DNA of 64,000 nucleotides. Source: Serratia sp. UGAL515B_01. Its GTDB lineage: Bacteria; Pseudomonadota; Gammaproteobacteria; Enterobacterales; Enterobacteriaceae. Shown here in pieces: positions 13,979 to 23,027 of the stretch (position 1 is its first letter; each line of letters opens with the position of its first letter). The stretch is from positions 3,965,766-4,029,765 of the forward strand of contig NZ_CP109901.1 in assembly GCF_033095805.1 (NCBI RefSeq), written 5' to 3'. The position numbers and the translations under genes were made by a program. A model generated the notes under the pieces. The model was not told where the DNA came from. It did no database searches and worked only from the letters and a program-made list of their open reading frames with translations.

Positions 13979-14782
13979 TTAGCCCGCGTTTTGTAACCAA
14001 TCCGTGAGTGTTTGACCAGTAGGGGAATGAGTGCCAATCTGCCCACCCATCTTTTTAGCAATGGCATAGGGCTTATCAGCTATGTCCTTGTATTCCGGGT
14101 GAGTTGATAGAAGGTGCTTAATGACATAAACCGGTTTTTTTGATTCTCTTTTTGGTGGCTTAGAAACAATTAAGCATTTTGGTAGCTCATAACCCAATGA
14201 CTCAAATAGACTAGATATTTCATTTAGACTGAAGCCAAATGGCATACATAAACCGCCACCACTAGAACGGATTACTTTTTGCAAGTTTGTTTCCATTCCA
14301 GTGACCGGATTAATGAAAACACCTCTTGAGATAGCCTCAAGAACGGTAAAGCACCTAAACTGAAAGCTGTTGGAAGTTCTCTCCATCGCCTCTAATAAAA
14401 TATCGTCAAATGACTTCTTATCGCTCACAATCTCGTAATCTGTGGTCATTCCGTCATGTTTGCAATCTGGATTTCGGTTTAACCCACCAGCAATATCATA
14501 CTCATAAAAAATCACACCCGCTGAACGGTTTGGTCGATGCTCTGTGATGATGGCGTCATTGGTGAATTCGTTAGCTGGTTCTGATTCTTTATCGCTAACT
14601 TCGTCCGCTTCTATATCGTTGCTCTCATCAGCACATTCTGCATCCAGCGAAACACCTGTAGAGGCATCCATTCGCAATAACAGCGCGGCGGCTTCTTCGG
14701 TAGAACATGAATACTTTACAGACATATCTTTAATTAATGTCCAGGCATCGATATAGCAATCATTACCAACTTGATTAATCAT
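13979..14782 (-). CDS. Hypothetical satellite protein between integrase and AlpA
   Basis: The protein has 267 residues, and its ATG follows GGGAGGGAT. It has a strongly acidic N-terminal third (around ECADESNDIEADEVSDKESEPANE). A middle region follows with TVLEAISRGVFINPVTGMETNLQK. The C-terminus has KPPKRESKKPVYVIKHLLSTHPEYKDI. No domain is recognised. It is A+T-rich relative to the backbone, consistent with acquired DNA. Confidence 0.6.
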   Translation of the reverse strand: MINQVGNDCYIDAWTLIKDMSVKYSCSTEEAAALLLRMDASTGVSLDAECADESNDIEADEVSDKESEPANEFTNDAIITEHRPNRSAGVIFYEYDIAGGLNRNPDCKHDGMTTDYEIVSDKKSFDDILLEAMERTSNSFQFRCFTVLEAISRGVFINPVTGMETNLQKVIRSSGGGLCMPFGFSLNEISSLFESLGYELPKCLIVSKPPKRESKKPVYVIKHLLSTHPEYKDIADKPYAIAKKMGGQIGTHSPTGQTLTDWLQNAG

Positions 14783-15045
14783 ATCCCTCCCAGCGTCATA
14801 GGCGTAGTTGCTGGCGTGCGTTGGTGACTATCTGTTTATAGATGCTATCTTAGCTTGGCACTGTATACATATCCACCCGCAAAGCTCCTTTCAAAAAGGT
14901 GGATAAACTGAGGTTTTTAATTAAGAAAACAAGTCAACCATCTGTAAAATATAGATATAGTTACTCACAGCAGTGGATAAGTCATAAATTATGGCATATC
15001 TGACGGTCTGTTTATTTCACAGATCAATATGTGTCGGTACATTCG

Positions 15046-16296
15046 TCAGCTTGCAACAACCCTTAGCCCCTTAAGCCCACCCGATGCCATAACCTGCCCG
15101 GATGCTGCCTGTTCCACATAGTTACCCCAAAAGTCCATCATTACGCGCCGTTGCTCCAGGTAGGTGCTACGGTTGTATGCGTTCCTGATAGCATCCTTCC
15201 CCCTGTGAGCAAGTGCCGCCTCAATTACGTCAGGGTTAAACCCTTCTTCGTTTAATGCGGTGCTGGCAATAGCACGCAGTCCATGAGATACCAATTCGCC
15301 TTTGTACCCCATGCGCTTGAGCGCCATGTTTACCGTCTGGCTGCTCATTGGCTTTTGTGGGTTTTTGAATGAAGGGAAAACATGCACGCGATTACCGCTA
15401 ATAGCCTGCATAGCTTGAATGACGTCTAGGGCTTGCTGACAAAGGGGAATGACGTGCTCACGCTTCATTTTCATCCTATCAGCGGGTATAACCCAAATCT
15501 TTGACTCAATGTCTATCTCATTCCATTCAGTTTCTGAAGCCTCACGCGGCCTGGTCATTGTGAGTAATTGCCACTCGATGAGTAAGCGGGTTTGCAGCTC
15601 TAAGCGTGAAACGGCAACCAGTTGCAAGAGCTTTGGCAATCCCTCCGGCCTGATTGTTGGATTATTGGTTCTCACTGGCTGGCTGAATGCGGTAGAGATC
15701 CGTGATATGGGGTTGGCGTTGATATAACCAGAGTTAGCGGCGTAGTCCATGATTTCACGTAGGCGCTGAATGGCTCGGTGTATTGTTTCAAGCCTTCCCG
15801 CCACTTTTAGCGGTTCCATCGCCTCAATCACTCGGCGCGGGGTAACCATGGTTATTGGCACCGTACCCATAGAAGGTAGTAGGTACACGTTGAGCATTCT
15901 ATTGATCTGAGTGATTGTACTCTCGCTGAGGTCTTGCGATAGCTTCACCACCAGCCACTCGGCGGCAACCTTTGCCAACGTGTTAACTTTCGCCTCGTAC
16001 GCATCAGCTATGATCCCCCGCTTGTGCTCCTGCGGATCTATGCCTTTGGCAAGCAATGCCCTGGCATCCTCTCGTTGCTGACGCGCATCCGCTAACGATA
16101 TTTCAGGGTATGCGCCAATAGTCATTGTCTGGCGCTTGCCGGTGATCGGTTTGTAGTACCTAAATCTCCACACCTTCGATCCCGACAGCTTTACATACAG
16201 GATAAGCCCATCACCATCATACAAAGACAGGTCTTTGCTGGTGGCCTTAGCGCTGCGAATCTCTGTGTTGGTTAGTGGCTTGGTTTTTGCTGGCAT
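15046..16296 (-). CDS. P4-type tyrosine integrase
   Basis: The protein has 416 residues, the usual size for P4-like integrases. An N-terminal DUF4102 arm-binding domain is clear (LTNTEIRSAKATSKDL...YYKPITGKRQTMTIGAYPEISLADARQQRE). The C-terminal catalytic domain has TRPREASETEW (first Arg), HGLRAIASTAL, ALAHRGKDAIRNAYNRSTY with the probable nucleophile tyrosine, then LEQRRVMMDFW. The gene runs away from cysE, with its 5' end 173 bp from the cysE stop, so the attachment site is expected between 16297 and 16468. It catalyses integration and excision of the satellite. Confidence 0.9.
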   Translation of the reverse strand: MPAKTKPLTNTEIRSAKATSKDLSLYDGDGLILYVKLSGSKVWRFRYYKPITGKRQTMTIGAYPEISLADARQQREDARALLAKGIDPQEHKRGIIADAYEAKVNTLAKVAAEWLVVKLSQDLSESTITQINRMLNVYLLPSMGTVPITMVTPRRVIEAMEPLKVAGRLETIHRAIQRLREIMDYAANSGYINANPISRISTAFSQPVRTNNPTIRPEGLPKLLQLVAVSRLELQTRLLIEWQLLTMTRPREASETEWNEIDIESKIWVIPADRMKMKREHVIPLCQQALDVIQAMQAISGNRVHVFPSFKNPQKPMSSQTVNMALKRMGYKGELVSHGLRAIASTALNEEGFNPDVIEAALAHRGKDAIRNAYNRSTYLEQRRVMMDFWGNYVEQAASGQVMASGGLKGLRVVAS

Positions 16297-16468
16297 GGGA
16301 CTACACCTTTGGGGCTACATTAACGATAGTCCCTAGCATAGTCCCAAAATGAAAGAGTAATAACAAGGAATACAGATATAAACCGATATATGAATTTCAC
16401 TACATACACCGGCTATCAAGGGTTTTGGGGATTTAATAGATATTTAAAGATAACTACAGATAGGCTGT

Positions 16469-17290
16469 TCAGATACCATCACCATACTCAAACCCTTGAT
16501 TAACCCCGTTGAAATACTGATCCATATCCATTGATGGGGTATCACTTTCAGGTCGACCGACAATACGGGCGGGCACACCCGCTGCCGTGGTATGCGGGGG
16601 CACGTGTTGCAGCACCACCGAGCCAGCACCGATTTTGGCTCCCTTACCCACTTCAATATTGCCTAGGATTTTTGCTCCGGCACCAATCATCACGCCCTCA
16701 CGAATTTTTGGATGGCGATCACCGCTGGTTTTACCTGTTCCTCCCAAAGTCACCGATTGTAGAATGGAAACGTTATTCTCCACCACGGCGGTTTCACCAA
16801 TCACAATACCTGTAGCATGGTCGAGCATAATGCCGCAGCCAATATTGGCTGCGGGGTGGATATCCACTCCAAAAGCGACGGAGATTTGGTTTTGCAGGTA
16901 AACCGCTAAGGCCTGACGACCTTGTATCCATAACCAATGTCCAATACGGTAAGCCTGTAAGGCATGAAAGCCTTTCAAATACAGCAACGGTGTGGAGTAT
17001 TTATCTACGGCAGGGTCACGCAACCGTACCGCCAAAATATCGCGGGCTGCAGAGACAATCATTTGATTGTCGGAGCGGTAAGCATCCTCAACAACTTCAC
17101 GCACTGCAATGGCTGGCATGATCGGATTAGCCAGTTTGTTTGCTAGAATATAGCTGAGAGCACTACCCAGGTTTTCATGCTTGAGTAAAGTTGCATGGAA
17201 AAAGCTAGCCAGCATCGGTTCACAATCAGCCAGTGCTCTTGCTTCTGATTTAACGCAGCTCCAAACTTGTTCTAACTCTTCTAAAGACAT
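16469..17290 (-). CDS. cysE: Serine O-acetyltransferase
   Basis: This enzyme transfers acetyl from acetyl-CoA to L-serine, the first step of cysteine synthesis in the cytoplasm. The product is 273 residues, the same length as E. coli CysE. The C-terminal left-handed beta-helix of hexapeptide repeats is visible (VDIHPAANIGCGIMLDHATGIVIGETAVVENNVSILQSV). The ATG at 17288-17290 follows GGAGGAAGG. The reading frame is intact at the end that faces the integrated satellite. In E. coli the next gene is trmL, which is displaced here. Confidence 0.95.
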   Translation of the reverse strand: MSLEELEQVWSCVKSEARALADCEPMLASFFHATLLKHENLGSALSYILANKLANPIMPAIAVREVVEDAYRSDNQMIVSAARDILAVRLRDPAVDKYSTPLLYLKGFHALQAYRIGHWLWIQGRQALAVYLQNQISVAFGVDIHPAANIGCGIMLDHATGIVIGETAVVENNVSILQSVTLGGTGKTSGDRHPKIREGVMIGAGAKILGNIEVGKGAKIGAGSVVLQHVPPHTTAAGVPARIVGRPESDTPSMDMDQYFNGVNQGFEYGDGI

Positions 17291-17417
17291 CACCTTCCTC
17301 CCTGCACCACAAAACAGGCCACGCGCCACAGTTACGGCAAAGTGGCTTAAGCCTATCTACTCGTTGGGGCACAATACCTATGTGCTTACTGGCTTGGCAT
17401 AAAAACGGCTAATAAGG

Positions 17418-18437
17418 TCAAGTGCTGTGTTTTTCGTCTTTCCTGGTTCGGCCAAGCAGGCTTAATGCGGCTTCACGGGCGTTTTTTGCACAGTACAGCA
17501 CCTGATAGATCTGCTCGGTAATCGGCATTTCTACACCATGGCGTTGCGCCAGCGCTAATACCTCTTTGGTATTGCGGTAACCCTCAACCACTTGGCCAAT
17601 ACTGTCTTGCGCTTCCTGTACGCCCAAGCCTTGCCCCAGCATAATACCGAAACGCCGGTTGCGCGATTGATTGTCTGTGCAGGTCAGAACCAGATCGCCT
17701 AACCCCGCCATCCCCATGAAGGTTGAGGGGTCAGCACCCAGAGCGGAGCCAAGACGGCTCATTTCCGCAAGGCCTCTGGTGATCAATGCGGTACGGGCGT
17801 TTGCACCAAAGCCGATGCCATCTGACATACCTGCACCGATAGCAATCACGTTTTTTACTGCCCCACCCAACTGCACCCCAATGAAATCCGGATTGCTGTA
17901 AACACGAAAGCTTTTACCACAGTGCAACAGTTGCTGGAGATCCTGAGAAAATTTCTCGTCGGTTGCCGCCAGGGCAATTGCCGTTGGCAACCCGGCAGCC
18001 AACTCTTTGGCGAACGTTGGCCCTGATATCACTGCCAATGGGATAGCATCCCCCAGTGCTTCACGAGCGACATCTTGCAACAGGCGCCCTGTTTCTGCTT
18101 CTAGGCCTTTAGTAGCCCAGACAATGCGGGCATTTGCGCGTAGATGAGGTTTTAACTGACGTAATACGTCGCTAAAGACGTGGCTCGGTACCACGACCAG
18201 GACATCGTTGCTGGCAGCCAACGCACTGGCCAAATCAGCTTCGAGTCGTAACGAATCAGGGAAGATAACGTTAGGAAGAAACGCCTGATTACAGCGTTCG
18301 CGCTGCATGAGTTGAATCTGTTTGGGGTTATGCCCCCATAGCACGACCTTGTGGCCATTACGCGCCAGCGTAATGGCCAAGGCGGTGCCGTAAGAACCGG
18401 CACCGATTACAGTCATTGAAGCATTGCTGGTATCCAT
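17418..18437 (-). CDS. gpsA: Glycerol-3-phosphate dehydrogenase [NAD(P)+]
   Basis: It reduces dihydroxyacetone phosphate to sn-glycerol-3-phosphate for phospholipid synthesis. The product is 339 residues, as in E. coli. The N-terminal Rossmann motif GAGSYGTALA is present, with KGLEAETGRLL, SGPTFAKELA, the substrate-site region LGGAVKNVIAIGAGMSDG and MAGLGDLVLTCTDNQSRNRR further on. The start overlaps the secB stop by one base, so the two are cotranscribed in the order secB-gpsA-cysE. Confidence 0.96.
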   Translation of the reverse strand: MDTSNASMTVIGAGSYGTALAITLARNGHKVVLWGHNPKQIQLMQRERCNQAFLPNVIFPDSLRLEADLASALAASNDVLVVVPSHVFSDVLRQLKPHLRANARIVWATKGLEAETGRLLQDVAREALGDAIPLAVISGPTFAKELAAGLPTAIALAATDEKFSQDLQQLLHCGKSFRVYSNPDFIGVQLGGAVKNVIAIGAGMSDGIGFGANARTALITRGLAEMSRLGSALGADPSTFMGMAGLGDLVLTCTDNQSRNRRFGIMLGQGLGVQEAQDSIGQVVEGYRNTKEVLALAQRHGVEMPITEQIYQVLYCAKNAREAALSLLGRTRKDEKHST

Positions 18438-18916
18438 CAGGCATCCTGATGTGGTGCAGCACCTTCGCTTTCCGCCTGCTGCTGCTGTTGCTGCAGATAG
18501 TTCATGAACAGCGCGTCAAAGTTTACCGGTGCTAAGTTCAACTGCGGGAATGTACCGCGTGAAACCATACTGGTGATGCACTCACGTGCGTACGGGAACA
18601 AAATATTCGGGCAGTATGCTCCGAGGCAATGTGCCAGTTGTGCACCTTCGATACCGGTGATAGAGAAAATACCCGCCTGTTGAGCCTCACACAGGAACGC
18701 GGTTTCTTCGCCCAGACTTGCCGTTACGGTTACGCGCATTACAACTTCATACACGCCATCAGCCAATTGGCTGGAAGCCGTATCCAAATCAAGTTTAATT
18801 TCTGGTTGCCATTCTTGCTGGAATATCTGTGGCGCTTTTGGCGCTTCGAATGAAATATCTTTGGTGTAGATACGTTGGATCTGGAAAGCCATTTCTGTGG
18901 TGTTTTGTTCTGACAT
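18437..18916 (-). CDS. secB: Protein-export chaperone SecB
   Basis: This tetrameric cytoplasmic chaperone holds preproteins unfolded and hands them to SecA. The product is 159 residues. The conserved core is clear: IQRIYTKDISFEAPKAPQIF, then GIFSITGIEGAQLAHCLGAYCPNILFPYARE and VSRGTFPQLNLAPVNFDALF. A Gln-rich, acidic C-terminal tail is present. It is the first gene of secB-gpsA-cysE and is preceded by grxC on the same strand. Confidence 0.96.
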   Translation of the reverse strand: MSEQNTTEMAFQIQRIYTKDISFEAPKAPQIFQQEWQPEIKLDLDTASSQLADGVYEVVMRVTVTASLGEETAFLCEAQQAGIFSITGIEGAQLAHCLGAYCPNILFPYARECITSMVSRGTFPQLNLAPVNFDALFMNYLQQQQQQAESEGAAPHQDA

Positions 18917-19007
18917 TTGTCTGATACCTTTGGTTAAATATCCTTATTGACACTCAGCAACCGGAATACTCTACCCCAAAAATAGAAGGGCTGGGTATAC
19001 TGCCCAC

Positions 19008-19256
19008 TTAAAGCAGCGGATCCAATCCACCGCGAGCATCGAGTGCATGTAAATCATCACAACCGCCAATGTGTTGGTTGTTGATGAAAATCTGAGGTAC
19101 TGTGGTTCGCCCACTACGCGCGACCATTACTTCACGTTTCGCGTTATCACCGTCAATGGCGATCTCGTTGAACGCAGCGCCCTTGCTGTTCAGCAACGCT
19201 TTAGCGCGATGGCAGAATGGACAGGTTGCCTTGGTGTAGATCTCAATATTAGCCAT
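19008..19256 (-). CDS. grxC: Glutaredoxin 3
   Basis: The protein has 82 residues, with the CPFCHRAK dithiol active site near residue 12, TTVPQIFINNQHIGGCDDL forming the cis-Pro and glutathione-binding loop, and a short C-terminal helix. It reduces disulfides and glutathionylated proteins using GSH. It lies between yibN and secB on the same strand, the usual enterobacterial order. Confidence 0.95.
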   Translation of the reverse strand: MANIEIYTKATCPFCHRAKALLNSKGAAFNEIAIDGDNAKREVMVARSGRTTVPQIFINNQHIGGCDDLHALDARGGLDPLL

Positions 19257-19282
19257 GAAAACCCCCTCAACAATAGTAAAAA

Positions 19283-19717
19283 TTATTTACCACGGGCCAA
19301 TGGCAGGTTTTCACCACTCCAGCCGGCAATGCCGTCTTTCAGGGTATAAACTTTTTCAAAACCCGCTGTACTCAGGTGCTCTGCCGGTTCGCGTGATGTC
19401 ATACCGTTAGCACAAACCACGATGATCGGCTGTGCCTTGTGTTTTTCCAATTCACCATAGCTGCCACCTTTTAGTTCACTCGCTGTTAGGTTGATAGCGT
19501 TAGTGATATGACCTCTGCGAAAATCGTCTCGGCTACGGGTATCAACTATCACAGCATCTTCTTTGTTAATCAAGAGGGTAGCTTCACCACGGGTTATCTC
19601 TTTAACCTTGGAGAAACGGTTCTTGAAGGTCATAACGATCACGGCAACCAGAAGAACAACCCAAGCAAGACTCAGTATGGGGTGTCGGCTGACAAATTGC
19701 ATAATTTCTTGCAGCAT
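19283..19717 (-). CDS. yibN: Rhodanese-like membrane-anchored protein YibN
   Basis: The product is 144 residues starting at MLQEIMQF (ATG at 19715-19717). An N-terminal transmembrane helix (ILSLAWVVLLVAVIVM) anchors a rhodanese domain (ITRGEATLLINKEDAVIVDTRSRDDFRRGHITNAIN, with the active-site loop VCANGMTSREPA). The loop cysteine is present. The cellular role is poorly defined. It has the same order and orientation as in E. coli, upstream of grxC. Confidence 0.93.
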   Translation of the reverse strand: MLQEIMQFVSRHPILSLAWVVLLVAVIVMTFKNRFSKVKEITRGEATLLINKEDAVIVDTRSRDDFRRGHITNAINLTASELKGGSYGELEKHKAQPIIVVCANGMTSREPAEHLSTAGFEKVYTLKDGIAGWSGENLPLARGK

Positions 19718-20130
19718 GGGGTGTAACAACTCCCGTCAGTTAAGGGAAAAATAAGTCAAGGTTTCAGAGTATACCTGCCGAAAGCGCCAAATACAGCCAG
19801 TAAGCAAGCGCGAATTTAGAAACTGCGCACGTTACTGGAAAATTACCGCAACTGTGTCTGTAAAGTCTTCACTGCACACTCAACTTTGATCTTTCAGGGC
19901 TATTTCGAGCCGGTTTCATTGTAGAATTGTCCGGTTTTGGAGAGTGAATAGCCATCATTCCAATGGTAACAGGCTGATGGCTATTCACAACTTGGAGTCT
20001 ATCCCGATAGGCGTTATTGGCTGGATAACTCGCAGTGTATGCTCATCATGGCGCTACCCAGGCCAAAACGGTTAGTGAAACAGGTCATAACGGGATAGGT
20101 TCTTAAGCGATTATTAAAGAGGTTACTGCA
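19718..20130. other. Divergent yibN/gpmM intergenic region with long hairpin
   Basis: About 410 bp without a gene. It contains a perfect 14-bp inverted repeat, GTGAATAGCCATCA at 19944-19957 and its complement at 19975-19988, around a 17-nt loop. The arms carry no following T-run, so this is probably not a simple terminator. The rest should contain the promoters for yibN and gpmM, but I could not fix one with confidence. Confidence 0.6.
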
Positions 20131-21681
20131 ATGTCGAGCAAGAAAAAGCCCATGGTTCTGGTGATTTTGGATGGCTACGGCCATCGCGAAGATCAACAGG
20201 ATAACGCAATTCTGAACGCGAAAACGCCAGTCATGGACTATCTGTGGCAACAACAGCCACATACCCTGATAGCGGCTTCAGGTTTAGATGTCGGCCTGCC
20301 TGATGGGCAAATGGGCAACTCTGAGGTTGGCCATGTGAATCTGGGGGCTGGCCGAATCGTGTATCAGGATCTGACTCGTCTGGATAAAGAAATTAAAGAC
20401 GGCGACTTCTTCACCAACTCCATCCTAATAGCCGCTGTAGACAAAGCTGTAAAAGCGGATAAAGCGGTGCATATCATGGGGCTGCTTTCTCCTGGTGGTG
20501 TTCACAGCCATGAAGACCACATTCTGGCGATGATCCAGTTGGCAGCAAAGCGTGGCGCTAAAGCGATTTATCTGCATGCCTTCCTGGATGGACGCGATAC
20601 ACCACCACGTAGTGCTGAAAATTCACTGAAACGTTTCAGTGATGAATTTGCCGCACTAGGTGCAGGGCGTATTGCTTCGGTCATTGGTCGTTATTATGCC
20701 ATGGATCGTGATAATCGTTGGGATCGAGTGCAACAGGCTTACGACCTGATGACTCAGGCGAAAGGCGATTACACTGCCAACAACGCCGTTGCCGCACTGC
20801 AGGCTGCCTATACCTATACCCGTGACGAAAACGACGAATTCGTCAAACCAACCGTGATTCAGGCAGCAGGTGACGCTACTGCCGAGATGAACGACGGCGA
20901 TGCGCTGATCTTTATGAACTTCCGTGCCGATCGTGCGCGCCAGATCACTCGCGCCTTCATTAATCCGGATTTTGATGGTTTTCCTCGCGGTAAAGTCGTC
21001 AAATTCTGCGATTTCGTTATGTTAACCGAATACGCTGCCGACATTCAGACTGCCTGCGCTTATCCCCCCGCATCACTGACCAACACTTTGGGTGAATGGT
21101 TGATGAAACATGACAAAACACAGTTGCGTATCTCCGAAACCGAAAAATACGCTCATGTTACCTTCTTCTACAACGGTGGTGTTGAAGAGCCATTCAAAGG
21201 TGAAGAACGCATCTTGATCAATTCACCGAAAGTGGCCACTTACGACCTGCAACCGGAGATGAGTTCTGCCGAGTTGACCGAAAAACTGCTGAAGGCTATC
21301 GACAGTGGTAAATATGACGCCATCATCTGTAACTATCCGAACGGTGATATGGTCGGCCATACGGGTATCTATGACGCAGCGGTTAAAGCGGTCGAAACGC
21401 TGGATAAGTGCATCGCACAGGTGGTTGATGCGGTGAAAGCCGTTGACGGTCAGTTGTTGATCACTGCCGATCACGGTAATGCCGAGCAAATGCGCGATCC
21501 GGCAACGGGCCAACCACATACCGCACATACCAGTCTGCCTGTACCCCTTATCTATGTCGGCAAATCTGCTAAAGCAGTTGAAGGTGGCAAACTATCGGAT
21601 ATTGCACCAACCATGCTGGCACTGATGGGCATGGAGATACCGCAAGAGATGACTGGTAAGCCGCTGTTCATCGTGGAATAA
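20131..21681 (+). CDS. gpmM: 2,3-bisphosphoglycerate-independent phosphoglycerate mutase
   Basis: This manganese enzyme interconverts 3- and 2-phosphoglycerate in glycolysis. The product is 516 residues (E. coli 514). It has LDGYGHRED metal ligands, the NSEVGHVNLGAGR phosphoserine loop, then HEDH, DGRDTPP, the FRADRARQITRAF basic cluster and a C-terminal TADHGNAEQM metal site. ATG is preceded by a GAGGTTACTGCA ribosome region. It is followed by envC at 9 nt, suggesting an operon. Confidence 0.96.
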   Translation: MSSKKKPMVLVILDGYGHREDQQDNAILNAKTPVMDYLWQQQPHTLIAASGLDVGLPDGQMGNSEVGHVNLGAGRIVYQDLTRLDKEIKDGDFFTNSILIAAVDKAVKADKAVHIMGLLSPGGVHSHEDHILAMIQLAAKRGAKAIYLHAFLDGRDTPPRSAENSLKRFSDEFAALGAGRIASVIGRYYAMDRDNRWDRVQQAYDLMTQAKGDYTANNAVAALQAAYTYTRDENDEFVKPTVIQAAGDATAEMNDGDALIFMNFRADRARQITRAFINPDFDGFPRGKVVKFCDFVMLTEYAADIQTACAYPPASLTNTLGEWLMKHDKTQLRISETEKYAHVTFFYNGGVEEPFKGEERILINSPKVATYDLQPEMSSAELTEKLLKAIDSGKYDAIICNYPNGDMVGHTGIYDAAVKAVETLDKCIAQVVDAVKAVDGQLLITADHGNAEQMRDPATGQPHTAHTSLPVPLIYVGKSAKAVEGGKLSDIAPTMLALMGMEIPQEMTGKPLFIVE

Positions 21682-21690
21682 TCCTTTTTC

Positions 21691-23025
21691 ATGAGGGAGA
21701 AGACGAATTTTGCACTATTAAAGGTGACTCTAAGCGCACACTCAGGCAGCCAATCGTTGCCTGAACGCTCTGTGCCACAGAAGTTAGCCGCCGTCTGCGC
21801 CAGCTTTTTTTTCGCTGGCGTGTTGTTGTTGCCGCTCAACAGTAGCGCTGCGGAAGACAACAAGTCCCAACTCAAAGACATTCAACAGAGCATTGCTGAA
21901 AAAGAAAAAGCGGTTAAGCAGCAGCAGCAGCAGCGTAATTCCCTGCAGGATCAGCTCAAGCTGCAGGAAAAGACTATCGCACAAGCTAGCCGTGTGCTGC
22001 ATGACACCCAGGGTTCGCTGACTGAACTGGGTAAAGATATTACGGGCTTGAATACTTCAATTGCCAAATTGCAAAAAGAGCAATCCATCCAGCAAGAGAT
22101 CCTCGCTAAACAACTTGATGCGGCTTTCCGTCAGGGGCAGCACAGCGCATTGCAACTGATACTCAGTGGCGAAGAGAGTCAACGCAGCGAGCGCATTTTG
22201 GCCTATTTTGGTTATCTAAATGAAGCACGTCAGCAATCTATTGAGCAACTGAAGCAAACCCGAAGTCAGTTGTCGAAACAGAAGAGTTTGCTGGTCACTA
22301 AACAGAGCCAACAGAAATCACTACTCAACGAGCAGCAGATCCAGCAAAAAAAGCTGGAACAAGCACGCAGTGCGCGTAAAAAGACCCTGACGGCGCTGGA
22401 AGCCTCACTGGAAAAAGATCAGCGGCGGCTAGTTGAACTGCGTCAAAACGAAGCCCGTTTGCGCGATCAAATTGCCCGTGCTGAGCGTGAAGCCAAAGCC
22501 CGTGCAGAACGTGAAGCACGTGAGGCAGCAAAAGTACGCGAGCAGGTCAAGGCTAAGGAGCAGCAGGCGAAGAAAACCGGCACCAGCTATAAACCCAGCG
22601 AAGGTGAACGTTCATTGATGGCGCGAACCGGTGGTCTGGGCAGGCCTGAAGGGCAAGCCGTATGGCCGGTACGTGGCCGGGTTGAGCACCGCTTTGGCGA
22701 ACAATTGCAAGGTGAATTACGCTGGAAAGGTATGGTGATTGAAGCAAGAGAAGGTAGTGAAGTGAAAGCGATCGCTGATGGGCGCGTTCTGCTTGCCGAC
22801 TGGTTGCAAGGCTATGGCCTGGTGGTGGTGGTTGAACACGGTAAGGGGGATATGAGTCTGTATGGTTACAACCAGAGCGCACTGGTCAATGTTGGTGCGC
22901 AGGTGCGTGCCGGTCAGCCTATCGCTCTCGTTGGTACCAGTGGTGGCCAAGGAACGCCGTCGCTCTATTTCGAAATCCGTCGCCAGGGTCAGGCGGTTAA
23001 CCCACAACCGTGGTTGGGAAGGTAG
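21691..23025 (+). CDS. envC: Murein hydrolase activator EnvC
   Basis: EnvC activates the amidases AmiA and AmiB at the division septum in the periplasm. The product is 444 residues from this ATG (E. coli 419), so the N-terminal 25 residues could be overcalled. A hydrophobic signal segment lies at about 33-55 (AAVCASFFFAGVLLLPLNSSAA). Long Gln/Lys-rich coiled coils follow (about 60-290). The C-terminal LytM domain has WKGMVIEAREGSEVKAIADGRVLLADWL and VEHGKGDMSLYGYN without the catalytic histidine set, as in EnvC. Confidence 0.93.
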   Translation: MREKTNFALLKVTLSAHSGSQSLPERSVPQKLAAVCASFFFAGVLLLPLNSSAAEDNKSQLKDIQQSIAEKEKAVKQQQQQRNSLQDQLKLQEKTIAQASRVLHDTQGSLTELGKDITGLNTSIAKLQKEQSIQQEILAKQLDAAFRQGQHSALQLILSGEESQRSERILAYFGYLNEARQQSIEQLKQTRSQLSKQKSLLVTKQSQQKSLLNEQQIQQKKLEQARSARKKTLTALEASLEKDQRRLVELRQNEARLRDQIARAEREAKARAEREAREAAKVREQVKAKEQQAKKTGTSYKPSEGERSLMARTGGLGRPEGQAVWPVRGRVEHRFGEQLQGELRWKGMVIEAREGSEVKAIADGRVLLADWLQGYGLVVVVEHGKGDMSLYGYNQSALVNVGAQVRAGQPIALVGTSGGQGTPSLYFEIRRQGQAVNPQPWLGR

Positions 23026-23027
23026 GT

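Larger units (their letters stand above)
1..16440. mobile_element. P4-like integrated satellite (left end outside window)
   Basis: The block holds a P4-family integrase, an AlpA regulator, an AntA/AntB antirepressor, an Icd-like protein and a P4-alpha-like primase/helicase, nearly all on the minus strand and often overlapping. Those families together define P4-type satellites. The integrase 5' end lies close to cysE, so the right junction is probably between 16297 and 16468. I could not find the matching left att site, which should lie outside the window. No capsid, portal or terminase gene is visible, but a tape-measure and a baseplate-hub gene are. The exact right boundary is a guess. Confidence 0.75.

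Noticed and set aside
21928..21943. CAG-type triplet run in envC as a microsatellite
   Set aside because: It encodes the glutamine-rich coiled coil of EnvC and is short. There is no sign of frame switching.
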